NCBI GenBank assembly: GCA_021414245.1
Contig: JAIOOU010000004.1
Span: 310,001-374,000, forward strand
From: Chloroflexota bacterium
GTDB taxonomy: Bacteria; Chloroflexota; Anaerolineae; Anaerolineales; Villigracilaceae
Length of the DNA: 64,000 bases
Reading direction: 5' to 3'
Positions 36,009 through 44,562 of the stretch are shown here, in pieces; the stretch's first letter is position 1; each line of letters begins with the position of its first letter. The notes under the pieces are model-generated. The model ran no database searches. It was not told the origin of the DNA and saw only the letters and a program-made list of their open reading frames with translations. Position numbers and translations under genes: made by a program.

Positions 36009-36037
36009 TTGACGGTGCCCGTAATACTGGGTAATAT
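36009..36037 (+). promoter_or_regulatory. groESL promoter
   Basis: TTGACG (36009-36014), 17-nt spacer, TAATAT (36032-36037), a good sigma-A-type promoter. The CIRCE operator starts five bases after the -10 box. Confidence 0.8.
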
Positions 36038-36041
36038 TGAA

Positions 36042-36068
36042 TTAGCACTCGGAGCTATTGAGTGCTAA
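36042..36068 (+). promoter_or_regulatory. CIRCE operator (HrcA binding site)
   Basis: A perfect TTAGCACTC (36042-36050), nine bases, GAGTGCTAA (36060-36068). This is the textbook CIRCE element, bound by the heat-shock repressor HrcA. It covers the transcription start region of groESL. hrcA itself is not in the window. Confidence 0.97.
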
Positions 36069-36115
36069 TTTCGTGCTAATCCAAAAAATCCAAAATTCCT
36101 CACAGGAGAAAAGAA

Positions 36116-36412
36116 ATGGCAAAGTTATCGTTTAAACCTTTGGGTGCCCGTGTGCTCATTGAACCAGTCGAGCAGGAAGAAGTGACTGCGGGTGGAATTG
36201 TTTTGCCCGAAACTGCAAAGGAAAAACCCCAGCAGGGCAAAGTCCTGGCCGCCGGCCCCGGTGACCGCAACGAAAAAGGCGAGCGCGTGGCCATGGACGT
36301 GAAGGTTGGCGATCTCGTGCTCTTCGCCAAGTATTCAGGCACTGAAGTCAAGATGGAAGGCAAGAAATTGCTCATCATGCGCGAGAGTGACCTTCTCGGT
36401 ATCGTCGGGTAA
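36116..36412 (+). CDS. groES: Co-chaperonin GroES
   Basis: 98 residues: [16 protein letters not shown] at the N-terminus, the mobile loop [19 protein letters not shown] that contacts GroEL, and the C-terminal ESDLLGIVG. It caps the GroEL folding chamber. AGGAGAAA precedes the ATG. It is the first gene of the CIRCE-controlled operon, so it should be heat-induced. Confidence 0.97.
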   Translation: MAKLSFKPLGARVLIEPVEQEEVTAGGIVLPETAKEKPQQGKVLAAGPGDRNEKGERVAMDVKVGDLVLFAKYSGTEVKMEGKKLLIMRESDLLGIVG

Positions 36413-36445
36413 TCCCAACCAAATAACAAATCAAGGAATAATACT

Positions 36446-38107
36446 ATGGCTGCTAAACAGATCGTATTTTCAGAAGAAGCCCGCCGCAAACTTAAGAACG
36501 GCATGACCGTGGTTGCCAACGCCGTTTCTGCGACTCTCGGACCCAAAGGCCGCAATGTGGCAATCGACCGCAAATTCGGTTCTCCGAGCATCACCCACGA
36601 CGGTGTTTCCGTCGCCAAGGAAATCGAGCTCGAAGACCCGTTCGAGAACATGGGCGCCCAGCTCCTCAAGGAAGCCGCCCAGAAGACCAATGATATCGCC
36701 GGGGACGGCACCACCACCTCCACCGTTTTGGCTTATGCCATTGTAACCGAAGGCCTTAAGGCCCTCGAAGCCGGTTACAACCCGATGCTGCTCAAGAAGG
36801 GCATCGAACTCGCCACCGAGACCATCGTGGCCGAGCTCAAGAAGAATTCCACCAAGATCGACACCCGTGAAGAAATTGCCTCCGTCGCCACCAACTCCGC
36901 CGCTGATTCCGAGGTGGGTGAGTTAATCGCTGATGTGATGGACAAGGTCGGGAAGGACGGTGTCATCACCGTTGAAGAATCCAAGACCATGCAGTTCGAA
37001 ACCGAATTCGTCGAAGGTATGCAGTTCGACCGCGGTTACATCTCGCCCTATTTCATTACCAATGCCGATCAAATGGAAGCCCAGATCAGCGACGCCTATG
37101 TCCTGATCTACGACAAGAAGATCTCCGCCGCACAGGACATTGTTCCCCTGCTCGAGAAACTGGTCCAGCTCGGCAAGCGCGAACTGGTCATCATCGCTGA
37201 GGATATCGACGGCGAGGCCATTGCCACCCTTATTTTGAACAAGATCCGCGGCATGCTGAACGTGCTCGCCATCAAGGCCCCCGGCTTTGGTGACCGCCGC
37301 AAGGCCATGCTGCAGGATATTGCCTCCCTCACCGGTGGACAGGTCATCTCGGAAGAGACTGGCCGCAAGCTCGAAACCACCACCGTGCAGGATCTTGGCC
37401 GCGCCGAGAAGGTCGTCTCCGACAAGGAGAACACCACCATCATCGGCGGAAAGGGCAAGAAGAGCGACATCGATGCCCGCGTCAAGGAGATCCGCATCGA
37501 GATCGATAAGAGCACCAGCGATTACGACAAGGAAAAACTTCAGGAACGCCTCGCCAAACTTAGCGGTGGTGTTGCCATCATCCGCGTGGGCGCCGCAACT
37601 GAAACTGAAATGAAGGAAAAGAAGCACCGCGTCGAAGATGCCCTTTCCGCAGCGCGCGCTGCCGTGGAAGAAGGCATTGTCCCTGGCGGTGAGATCTCCC
37701 TCATCAACGCCGCCTCCAAGCTCGACAAACTCGCCAAAGCCCATGCCGAGGACGAGAACGAAGAGATCAAGGTCGGCATCAACATTGTCAAGAAGGCACT
37801 TGAAGCCCCGATCCGCAAGCTGGCTTCCAACGCCGGACAGGACGGCTCCGTCATCATCGATACGGTCCGCCGCACCGCTGCCGAAAAGAAGAACGTCAAC
37901 ATCGGCTTCAATGTGCTCACCGGCGAATACACCGACATGATCAAGGCCGGCGTGATCGATCCCGTGAAGGTGGTTCGTGGCGCTCTCGAAAACGCCGCTT
38001 CCATCGCCGCGATGATTCTCACCACCGATGTGTTGATCACCGATGTGCCCGCCAAGGAAAATGCTCCTGCCATGCCTCCGGGCGGCATGGGCGGCATGGA
38101 TTACTAA
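36446..38107 (+). CDS. groEL: Chaperonin GroEL
   Basis: 553 residues, the usual length. [27 protein letters not shown] (nucleotide-binding, with the catalytic-region Asp), the apical domain, [12 protein letters not shown] and the Gly/Met-rich tail [10 protein letters not shown] are all present. It forms the double-ring ATP-dependent folding machine with GroES. A strong terminator follows 20 bases after the stop. Confidence 0.98.
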   Translation: MAAKQIVFSEEARRKLKNGMTVVANAVSATLGPKGRNVAIDRKFGSPSITHDGVSVAKEIELEDPFENMGAQLLKEAAQKTNDIAGDGTTTSTVLAYAIVTEGLKALEAGYNPMLLKKGIELATETIVAELKKNSTKIDTREEIASVATNSAADSEVGELIADVMDKVGKDGVITVEESKTMQFETEFVEGMQFDRGYISPYFITNADQMEAQISDAYVLIYDKKISAAQDIVPLLEKLVQLGKRELVIIAEDIDGEAIATLILNKIRGMLNVLAIKAPGFGDRRKAMLQDIASLTGGQVISEETGRKLETTTVQDLGRAEKVVSDKENTTIIGGKGKKSDIDARVKEIRIEIDKSTSDYDKEKLQERLAKLSGGVAIIRVGAATETEMKEKKHRVEDALSAARAAVEEGIVPGGEISLINAASKLDKLAKAHAEDENEEIKVGINIVKKALEAPIRKLASNAGQDGSVIIDTVRRTAAEKKNVNIGFNVLTGEYTDMIKAGVIDPVKVVRGALENAASIAAMILTTDVLITDVPAKENAPAMPPGGMGGMDY

Positions 38108-38127
38108 ACCGTTTCATCTACAGTTTT

Positions 38128-38165
38128 GTAGGGACACAGCCTGGCTGTGTCCCTACGTTTTTAAT
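38128..38165 (+). terminator. Rho-independent terminator of groESL
   Basis: A perfect 13-bp stem (38128-38140 with 38144-38156), 3-nt loop, then GTTTTTAATTT. Confidence 0.9.
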
Positions 38166-38166
38166 T

Positions 38167-38172
38167 TATAAT
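38167..38172 (+). promoter_or_regulatory. -10 box directly before the parvulin-like gene
   Basis: A perfect TATAAT seven bases before the ATG at 38180. No good -35 is seen (only GC-rich terminator sequence upstream) and there is no Shine-Dalgarno, so a leaderless transcript is possible. Confidence 0.45.
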
Positions 38173-38179
38173 TCCAGCA

Positions 38180-39067
38180 ATGTCTTCAAATCCCCGTTTA
38201 TTGCCCCAATTGATTTTCGCCCTCGTTTTTGGATTAAGTGCCTGCGCTTCATTCGGACCGAAAAGCACGCCCACTCCCGAATTGCCGACTTCCACTCCCG
38301 TGCCTCCCACTCCCACGCCTCCGCCTTCCGTGGCGACGGTCAACGGGGAATATATCACCCTGGCTGAATACCAGGCTGAATTGGGCCGGTATAAGGCCGC
38401 GCAAACCGCGCTTGGTCTGACGGTAACCGAGGCGGATGCCGACAAAACCGTCCTCGAAGACCTGGTCGCGCAGTTCCTCCTTGCGCAGGCCGCCCGCGGG
38501 AAAAATTTCGAATTGACAGAGGCAGATCTTCAGTCCCGGATCGATGCGCTGGCTGGCCAGCTTGGAAGCGCAGATGCGCTCACCTCGTGGGAGTCTGCCC
38601 ACGGGTACGACGATGCGTCCTTCCGAATTGCCTTGAAACGTTCGGCTGAAGCAGCATGGATGCGCGACAGGATCGCTGCAGGGGTTCCCACGGTTATGGA
38701 GCAAATTCACCTGCGCCAGATTTTGACCTATAATGAGGAGGACGCACGCGCGGCCCTTGAGGAACTGAAAGCCGGTGCGGATTTTGATGAACTGGCTGCA
38801 CGCTTTGACCCGGTCACCCTTGGCGAATTAGGCTGGGTGCCGCGCGGCTACCTGTTGGACGCAAAAGCCGATGAAGCTGTCTTTGCTTTGCAGGCCGGTG
38901 AATACAGCGATGTGATCGCCACGGATGCAGGCTTTCATATTTTCAAGGCCCTCGAAAGAGGCGATCATGCCCTGACTCCTGACGCATTGCTAACCATGCA
39001 GGAGCTTTCTGTGAAGAACTGGCTGATCGACCAGCGCGCAAATAGCGCCGTCGTTCTGGCCCCGTAG
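38180..39067 (+). CDS. Parvulin-like peptidyl-prolyl isomerase lipoprotein
   Basis: 295 residues. Lipidation is predicted at Cys22 (LSAC). A Thr/Pro linker (about 30-50) leads to a SurA/PrsA-like N-terminal helical domain (VATVNGEYITLAEYQAELGRYK) and a rotamase domain (about 173-265) with IHLRQILTYNEEDARAALEELKAGADFDELAARF, LGELGWVPRG and a final GFHIFKALER. It should fold or chaperone exported proteins outside the membrane. It follows groEL on the same strand but after a terminator, so it is separately transcribed; the grouping of folding genes is notable. Confidence 0.87.
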   Translation: MSSNPRLLPQLIFALVFGLSACASFGPKSTPTPELPTSTPVPPTPTPPPSVATVNGEYITLAEYQAELGRYKAAQTALGLTVTEADADKTVLEDLVAQFLLAQAARGKNFELTEADLQSRIDALAGQLGSADALTSWESAHGYDDASFRIALKRSAEAAWMRDRIAAGVPTVMEQIHLRQILTYNEEDARAALEELKAGADFDELAARFDPVTLGELGWVPRGYLLDAKADEAVFALQAGEYSDVIATDAGFHIFKALERGDHALTPDALLTMQELSVKNWLIDQRANSAVVLAP

Positions 39068-39120
39068 GAAATCATCCCGCCGCGTTCAGGGCGGCAAAAG
39101 TTAATCTTTGGAGTCGCACA

Positions 39121-39858
39121 ATGAGTAATTTCAATTACAGCTACGATGATGAACCGGCCGGGAATCAAAAGGCAAGGCTTGAGCTATGGGATATGTTAAG
39201 CATCCTGATGCTTTTGGTGACCGTTTGTCTGGTTGCGTATTTTGCCGCGGTTTTCCTTTTCCCGAATTCCGCCTTGAATCCCTTCCCGCCCAATCAGGTT
39301 GACCCTTTTGCGCCGCCCACGCCCACGATCACAGCCATTCAATTGGAACCCACCTGGACCGTCACACCACCCGTCCTGGTCACGGATACTCCGACCCTGC
39401 TGCCCACCTTTACCCTGGAGCCCTCGCCAACCTTGTTCTCGCTGGTTCCGCCCACGGATACCCCCACTGTGACTCCCACGCCCAAGGCGCCGTTCTCTGC
39501 AACAGTCACGTATATTGACAGCACCATTATCCATCCTGAAGCGGCCTGTAACTGGCAGGGAGTGGGCGGAACAATCGTGGACGCCAACAATGCCGACATG
39601 TTAAGAATGACCATTCGTCTGGTTGGCTTTTACAACAGTAAGACCAAAAACGAATTGACCGTCAGCAGTATTGCCCCTGCATATGGAAAATCCGGTTACG
39701 AATTTTTCCTCGGGTCCGTGCCGATCTCGTCGAAGAAGGAATTGTATATTCAGATCCTGGACCAGGCCGGCCTGCCGCTTTCTGATAATATTTATATTGA
39801 CACCTTCAATGATTGTTCGAAAAACCTTGTTCTGGTGCGGTTCAAGAAGAACCCGTAA
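39121..39858 (+). CDS. Membrane-anchored protein with Thr/Pro linker, function unknown
   Basis: 245 residues. A short cytoplasmic N-terminus is followed by one helix (about 24-48, MLSILMLLVTVCLVAYFAAVF), a long Thr/Pro-rich linker (about 55-122) and an outer beta-rich domain (about 123-245) starting FSATVTYIDSTIIHPEAACNWQG. The domain contains CNWQGVGGTIVDA and later NDCSKNLVLVRF, so one disulfide is likely. I do not recognise the domain. A perfect 20-bp bidirectional terminator follows. Confidence 0.65.
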   Translation: MSNFNYSYDDEPAGNQKARLELWDMLSILMLLVTVCLVAYFAAVFLFPNSALNPFPPNQVDPFAPPTPTITAIQLEPTWTVTPPVLVTDTPTLLPTFTLEPSPTLFSLVPPTDTPTVTPTPKAPFSATVTYIDSTIIHPEAACNWQGVGGTIVDANNADMLRMTIRLVGFYNSKTKNELTVSSIAPAYGKSGYEFFLGSVPISSKKELYIQILDQAGLPLSDNIYIDTFNDCSKNLVLVRFKKNP

Positions 39859-39867
39859 AGTGGAACC

Positions 39868-39912
39868 CATAAAAAAGGACCGCTGTCAAACAGACAGCGG
39901 TCCTTTTTTATG
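39868..39912. terminator. Bidirectional terminator between convergent genes
   Basis: A perfect 20-bp inverted repeat (39868-39887 with 39893-39912) and 5-nt loop. A- and T-runs at the two ends let it work for both the + gene ending at 39858 and the - gene ending at 39921. Confidence 0.92.
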
Positions 39913-39920
39913 GCATGGTC

Positions 39921-40841
39921 TTAACCAACTTCCAAATTCCATTGCTTGTATTTCGGGTTTTTGGCATGGACAATATTGTCGAATACCTCACGTAATTTTG
40001 CGGTGATGGGTCCCATGGAACCGGTCCCGACCGGGCGGTGGTCTATTTTTGTCACCGCCACCACCTGCGCAGCCGTGCCGGTCATGAACATTTCCTCGGC
40101 AATGAATACCTCCGTCCGGTCGATGGAGCGCTCCACCACTTCCAGGCCCAATTCGCTGCGCGCCAGTTCAATAATGGATCGGCGCGTGATGCCCTCGAGG
40201 ATGTTGTCTGTGATCGGCGGTGTGATCAGCACCCCGTCGCGCACCATGAAAATATTCATGGCCGAGCCCTCGGAGACGTGGCCGTTCTGGTCGAGAACGA
40301 TCGCCTCATCAAAGCCCGCGCGGTTGGCGTCGGTCTTGATCAGGGCGGAGTTGGCATATGCCCCGGCCACTTTGCCGCGCGCCGGGATGGCATTGTCGTC
40401 GATTCGCCGCCAGGAGGAAAAGGTCAGGTGTGCATTCGAATCATTCTTGACGTATTTTTCAAAGGCCATCACGAACAGGGAGAATTCATCCTTCAGATCG
40501 TGCAGACGCACACCGATGCCCATGTCTGATTTATAAATGGTGGGCCGCAGATAGACATCCTGCTTCCAGTCATCGGCCTTCAAGACATCCAGCGTCAACT
40601 GGATTAGGCTTTCCTCATCGTAGGGAACTTCCATCGACATCATGCGGGCGGAATTCAGCAGGCGGTGATAATGGTCAAATGGACGAAAAACGAAGAGACG
40701 TTTCTTCTCTTCGTTCCAGTATGCCCGCATTCCGCTGAAAACAGCGGTGCCATATAAGAATCCATGTGTGGCGATATTTATCTTTGCGTCACTTAAAGGG
40801 ACGATCTTTCCCTCAAAGAAGGCGTGCTTCGAAAGATCCAC
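39921..40841 (-). CDS. ilvE: Branched-chain amino acid aminotransferase
   Basis: 306 residues of fold-type IV PLP enzyme. HGFLYGTAVFSGMRAYW, RLLNSARMM, the PLP-lysine region (YANSALIKTDA) and GHVSEGSAMNIFMV, the phosphate-binding block, all match IlvE. It makes or degrades Leu, Ile and Val. The start is placed at GTG 40841, five bases after GGAGG; the longer frame would need a TTG at 40853 that lies on the Shine-Dalgarno itself. Confidence 0.9.
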   Translation of the reverse strand: MDLSKHAFFEGKIVPLSDAKINIATHGFLYGTAVFSGMRAYWNEEKKRLFVFRPFDHYHRLLNSARMMSMEVPYDEESLIQLTLDVLKADDWKQDVYLRPTIYKSDMGIGVRLHDLKDEFSLFVMAFEKYVKNDSNAHLTFSSWRRIDDNAIPARGKVAGAYANSALIKTDANRAGFDEAIVLDQNGHVSEGSAMNIFMVRDGVLITPPITDNILEGITRRSIIELARSELGLEVVERSIDRTEVFIAEEMFMTGTAAQVVAVTKIDHRPVGTGSMGPITAKLREVFDNIVHAKNPKYKQWNLEVG

Positions 40842-40945
40842 TTGCACCTCCAAAAATAAGATGGGATGTCACTTGCGCGGAAATTATACCCGATTCACTC
40901 CGCTTCCTTTTTGACCCTTTGCCTGTCCCGCCCTTGCAGATCCCC

Positions 40946-40973
40946 TTGACGGCTGGGGGATTCCTGCTAAAAT
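40946..40973 (+). promoter_or_regulatory. Sigma-70-type promoter of the ArsR-DUF2087 operon
   Basis: TTGACG (40946-40951), 16-nt spacer, TAAAAT (40968-40973), 41 bases before the ATG at 41015. Confidence 0.65.
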
Positions 40974-41014
40974 TCAATTTGATACTCGTCTAATTAGATT
41001 TACGGAAGTGAAAT

Positions 41015-41563
41015 ATGAATACAAACCCTGAAATGCTCGATATCCTGAAAGCCCTGTCCGATGCGGACCGGCTGCGCATCATTGGTCTGTTGACCCGCCA
41101 GCCGGCCAGCCGCAGCGACATCGTCGAAAAGCTCGCTCTTCCCCTTCGGGAGGTCGTGGATCACCTCGCCTTCCTGGAACAGGTCGGCGTGCTGCACCAG
41201 GAGCACGACCAATACAAGTTGAATGAGGGCAAACTGGCCGGCCTGGCGCGTGAAAACTTTGCGCGTGAGCGGCCCTCGTATGTCCCCGCGCCCGAACTTG
41301 ACCCGGTCTCGAAAAAAGTATTGAAGGCCTATCTCAATGCAGATGGAAGCATCCGGCAGGTGCCCAACCAGCCCGCCAAACTGAAGGTGATCCTGAATTA
41401 CCTTCTTCAAGCTTTCGCCCCATCCACGAATTACACGGAAAAGGAGGTCAATCAGATCCTGCGCCGTTTCCATGAAGATACGGCCGGGCTGCGCCGTGAC
41501 TTGGTGGATGCCAATATGCTGGCCCGTGAAAGCGACGGTTCGCGCTATTGGAGAATAATATGA
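41015..41563 (+). CDS. ArsR-type HTH regulator with DUF2087, copy 1
   Basis: 182 residues. An N-terminal winged-helix of the ArsR type (about 5-75; LKALSDADRLRIIGLL is the family's first helix) is followed by DUF2087 (about 95-180) with KTIPAQ-like SIRQVPNQPAKLKVILNYLLQAF and NQILRRFHEDTAGLRRDLVDANML. No metal-binding Cys motif is visible. The first-helix recognition part is degenerate compared with copy 2 (LREVVDHLAFLEQVG against ASTVSHHLARLAQEG), so the copies may recognise different DNA. The stop overlaps the GIY-YIG gene by 4 nt (ATGA). Confidence 0.85.
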   Translation: MNTNPEMLDILKALSDADRLRIIGLLTRQPASRSDIVEKLALPLREVVDHLAFLEQVGVLHQEHDQYKLNEGKLAGLARENFARERPSYVPAPELDPVSKKVLKAYLNADGSIRQVPNQPAKLKVILNYLLQAFAPSTNYTEKEVNQILRRFHEDTAGLRRDLVDANMLARESDGSRYWRII

Positions 41564-41928
41564 AATCAAGAAAAGATATTAATAGGGAGTATTTGGAAAG
41601 GGTCAAGCCGGCGGGAGTCTATCAGGTAAAAAATACCGTGAATGGCAGGGTCCTGCTGGGGAGCAGCCTGAATCTCGAGGGACCCTTGAACCGCCATAAG
41701 TTCATGCTCAAGATCGGAAGTCATACCAACAAGGAATTGCAGAAGGACTGGGATGAATTCGGCCCGGATAAATTTGTCTTTGAAATTCTGGAGCAGGTCC
41801 AGGTCAGGGATGACCCGAATTTTAATCTGCAGGATGAGTTGACCCTCCTGGAACAGATCTGGCTCGAGAATCTTCAGCCTGTTGGCGGGCGGGGCTATAA
41901 CATCAATGAAAAAATTCGCGAAGCCTGA
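41560..41928 (+). CDS. GIY-YIG nuclease-family protein
   Basis: 122 residues from the ATG at 41560, overlapping the upstream stop (ATGA); TTGGAGAA serves as Shine-Dalgarno. The GIY-YIG fold is shown by GVYQVKNTVNGRVLLGSSLNL (the GIY is GVY and the YIG is LLG), the conserved NRHKFMLKIGSH helix and the catalytic-region Glu in LLEQIWLENL. The replacement of the YIG tyrosine by Leu may impair nuclease activity. It is flanked on both sides by ArsR-DUF2087 regulators, suggesting a three-gene unit. Its target is unknown. Confidence 0.8.
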   Translation: MKSRKDINREYLERVKPAGVYQVKNTVNGRVLLGSSLNLEGPLNRHKFMLKIGSHTNKELQKDWDEFGPDKFVFEILEQVQVRDDPNFNLQDELTLLEQIWLENLQPVGGRGYNINEKIREA

Positions 41929-41958
41929 TGCAAACGACATGCACAGCGGAGAGATCAA

Positions 41959-42531
41959 ATGAGCGATGAAATTGTCTCCTTCTTTAAAGTCTTTGCCGAT
42001 GCGAACCGGTTGAAGATTGTGGGCCTGCTGGCCCAGCAGCCGTACAGTGTCGAGGAATTGGCCGCCTTGCTCAATTTGAAGGCGTCCACGGTTTCACACC
42101 ATCTTGCCCGGCTTGCCCAGGAGGGATTGGTCAGCGCCAAAACCGAGAGTTACTACAATGTGTATCAACTCGATGAAAAGGCGCTGCAAGCCAGGTCCCG
42201 GGACCTGTTCTCACAGGAGAATTTGGCCGCCTCGGTCGTGGATGTGGATGCGGACGCGTATGACAACAAGGTGGTCGGGGATTATGTGCGCAAGGACGGA
42301 AGTCTGAAGACCATTCCCGCCCAGCGAAAAAAACTGGAAGCCGTATTGCGATATCTGGTCAAGGCTTTTGAAGTCAACAGGAAATACAGCGAGAAAAAGG
42401 TCAACGAGATCCTGGGGCGTTATCACGAAGACACGGCCAGTTTGCGGCGCGAATTGGTCGGCTATGGACTATTGAAGCGTGAAGGCGGCGGAGGGGATTA
42501 CTGGCGCGAAGAAAAACGTTCCAACGGTTAA
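41959..42531 (+). CDS. ArsR-type HTH regulator with DUF2087, copy 2
   Basis: 190 residues, same layout as copy 1: HTH (about 5-75; FFKVFADANRLKIVGLLAQQPYSVEELAALL) and DUF2087 (about 100-185; VVGDYVRKDGSLKTIPAQRKKLEAVLRYL, KVNEILGRYHEDTASLRRELVGYGLL). The recognition helix LKASTVSHHLARLAQEG is classic. The final residues EKRSNG are encoded by the left arm of the terminator palindrome at 42511. It is the last gene of the operon, 30 nt after the GIY-YIG gene. Confidence 0.87.
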   Translation: MSDEIVSFFKVFADANRLKIVGLLAQQPYSVEELAALLNLKASTVSHHLARLAQEGLVSAKTESYYNVYQLDEKALQARSRDLFSQENLAASVVDVDADAYDNKVVGDYVRKDGSLKTIPAQRKKLEAVLRYLVKAFEVNRKYSEKKVNEILGRYHEDTASLRRELVGYGLLKREGGGGDYWREEKRSNG

Positions 42532-42548
42532 CCGTTGGAACGTTTTTC
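42511..42548. terminator. Perfect 38-bp palindrome terminating two convergent genes
   Basis: The arms 42511-42529 and 42530-42548 are exact reverse complements (the loop must form from the central GTTAAC). The stop codons of both the + gene (42529-42531) and the - gene (42528-42530) fall at its centre, and each gene's last six codons read EKRSNG from the same palindrome. T-runs at both ends make it bidirectional. Confidence 0.93.
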
Positions 42549-43745
42549 TTTAAGGAGGAAACTTTCATCCCCGCCCAGGGACTTGTTGAGCGGAGCCGAA
42601 TCCAGGGCCAGCACGCGGCTGTTCGCAAAGAAGGCAAAATCGAAATTCGTGGAGTCGCCCGCTTTTTTACCGGGGACAGGCATCAGCCGCGCGGTAAGCG
42701 GTTTGTCCAGGCGCATTGCCAGGGCGGACAGGTCCAGTAGCAGCGGCGCGATCTGTTCGGCAGTGGTATCGCCCGGCAGCGGGACAGTGTCCAGTCCCGT
42801 TCCGCATACAGCGGAATAAAGCAGTGCATCTTTTATGGTGAGTGTTCCTTCCGCGGCGCGCCGGGCCAGACCGGAATCCTCCAGGATGGGCTGCATGAAT
42901 CCGCTGAAGCCGGTGTGCGGAAAATCTGCGCGGTCAACAGCTTCGGTCAGGATGGCGGCGGCGGCCAGCGAACCGTGCAAGCCAATTTTCGATACGCCCA
43001 TGTTTTCAACGGCGCGGCCGAGCGAATGGGCGTCATCCGGGAAGGGAGCCAGGGAGAAATCAATGCCAAGAAACCGGGTGCCCGGCAATTCGATGGCTGA
43101 GACCCGGGCCAGTGCCTGACCATGTCTGGTGATCTCGGAAATTAAATGATTTCGGCCGTCTTCCAAATTATTTCCATTTGCGAAGGCGTTCACCGCCAGG
43201 TCCGCGGACTCGGTGGCGATCGCGAAGGCCGGTTCGTCGCGGTCGTGATAGGCGGCCGGGAAGAAGGGCGAACCCGCTTTGACGTTGGCCAAAGCCGCGA
43301 AACGCAGGTTGGCGAATCCGTCCCCAGTGATCGTGGACGCCTGTCGGATGACCTGCGCACAGGCGCGGACCGCCTGCAGCGAAATGCCGTTTTTCCTGTC
43401 TGCCATGACGCCGCCAAAGAAGATATTCTCGCTGGCGGCGATCGCATCGGGGATGACGGCATAACTTTCCGGAAATTCGGTCAACGCAGGCCCGAGCGCG
43501 GCATAAGCAATTCCAATCTGCGGCAGGATGCCTGCCACTTCCTGCGCCAGACGAGGTAATTGCTTTGTTTTACCATTTAATAATTGCGGAAAAGGAATTG
43601 TGGCCAGGCGCGTGGTCTGTACTTCATAGCCCGCCGCTTCATACGCGGACTTCGCCCGGGCCAGAAATTCACCTGCTTTTCGCAGGGCGCTTTCATCAAA
43701 TGGATATTTGGGATTCAGAAAATACGTGATCGAGCGAATTTTCAT
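42528..43745 (-). CDS. DUF711 (UPF0210) family protein
   Basis: 405 residues. The N-terminal SITYFLNPKYP, Ala-rich body, HGSLAAAAILTEAVDRADFPHTGFSGFMQPILEDSGLA and the block VCGTGLDTVPLPGDTT match DUF711 proteins as I know them; these are related to pyruvate-formate-lyase-like or Glu-binding folds in some annotations, but function is not established. The last codons lie in the shared terminator palindrome. It is the last gene of the infC operon, 6 nt after the rRNA methylase gene. Confidence 0.82.
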   Translation of the reverse strand: MKIRSITYFLNPKYPFDESALRKAGEFLARAKSAYEAAGYEVQTTRLATIPFPQLLNGKTKQLPRLAQEVAGILPQIGIAYAALGPALTEFPESYAVIPDAIAASENIFFGGVMADRKNGISLQAVRACAQVIRQASTITGDGFANLRFAALANVKAGSPFFPAAYHDRDEPAFAIATESADLAVNAFANGNNLEDGRNHLISEITRHGQALARVSAIELPGTRFLGIDFSLAPFPDDAHSLGRAVENMGVSKIGLHGSLAAAAILTEAVDRADFPHTGFSGFMQPILEDSGLARRAAEGTLTIKDALLYSAVCGTGLDTVPLPGDTTAEQIAPLLLDLSALAMRLDKPLTARLMPVPGKKAGDSTNFDFAFFANSRVLALDSAPLNKSLGGDESFLLKEKRSNG

Positions 43746-43751
43746 TTTGCC

Positions 43752-44540
43752 TCATCGTGCTGTTTGATATTTTGTCCGCTGTCTTACCACTTCAAACATC
43801 AGCACGGACCCGGCCACGCCCGCATTCAATGATTCGATGTCGCCGGTCATGGGAATGCTGATCCTTTGATCTGCCATTTCCCGCGCCTGTTCACTGGCGC
43901 CCTCCGCTTCACCGCCAATGACCAATGCCAGCTGCAGATGCAAATCGGTCTCCCAACAGGCTTGACCATCCATGTCAGCCAGAAGAACTTGCAAACCTGC
44001 CAACTTGACAACCCGTCTTATCTCATCCCAGGTCATCGAGCGGATCGGCAGCCTGAAATGTGCACCCATGCCGGAACGGACGACCTTTGGCGCGAATGCA
44101 TCGGTTGTTTCGGGGGGAAGTAATACTGCTTGCACGCCAGCCGCAGCGGCGGTCCGCAGCAGGGTGCCGAGATTACCCGGGTCGCGAATTTGATCGGGGA
44201 TGAGGATGAAATTTGGCGATTCGGGCAGTGGAATTTGTTGTTCGTCCAAAACGGCCAAAATGCCTTGCGGGGTCTCGGTTTCGCTCAATGACTTCATTAT
44301 GCCGCTTGAAACCATTTCACACTCCACACCCAGGGATGTTAGTTTTTCAACAAGCGATTTGCCGCGCTCATTTAATGGTTCCTCATATAAAACAAGGCGG
44401 AAGGGCCAGCTTGCCGCCGCGGCATCCTCCACCAGGCGGATTCCCTCTGCGAGAAAAGCGCCTGTTTCGCGGCGTTCTTTTGCCCGGCCCAGCAGGGCGC
44501 GGACCAGTTTGATCTTTGAGTTTTGATTGGAAGTGATCAT
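43752..44540 (-). CDS. TrmH/SpoU-family RNA 2'-O-methyltransferase
   Basis: 262 residues. The N-terminal part (KIKLVRALLGRAKERRETGAFLAEGIRLVEDA) is the substrate-binding L30e-like domain. The SPOUT part shows motif 1 DQIRDPGNLGTLLRTA, motif 2 LALVIGGEAEGAS and motif 3 ISIPMTGDIESLNAGVAGSVLMFE, which forms the SAM-binding knot. It 2'-O-methylates ribose in rRNA or tRNA; RlmB, TsnR and TrmH types cannot be told apart from this. Its position behind rplT suggests rRNA. Confidence 0.9.
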   Translation of the reverse strand: MITSNQNSKIKLVRALLGRAKERRETGAFLAEGIRLVEDAAAASWPFRLVLYEEPLNERGKSLVEKLTSLGVECEMVSSGIMKSLSETETPQGILAVLDEQQIPLPESPNFILIPDQIRDPGNLGTLLRTAAAAGVQAVLLPPETTDAFAPKVVRSGMGAHFRLPIRSMTWDEIRRVVKLAGLQVLLADMDGQACWETDLHLQLALVIGGEAEGASEQAREMADQRISIPMTGDIESLNAGVAGSVLMFEVVRQRTKYQTAR

Positions 44541-44562
44541 GAGGTTTGGGGGAAAGTCCGGA

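Noticed and set aside
36923-37744. A 273-codon open frame on the minus strand
   Set aside because: Antisense to groEL.
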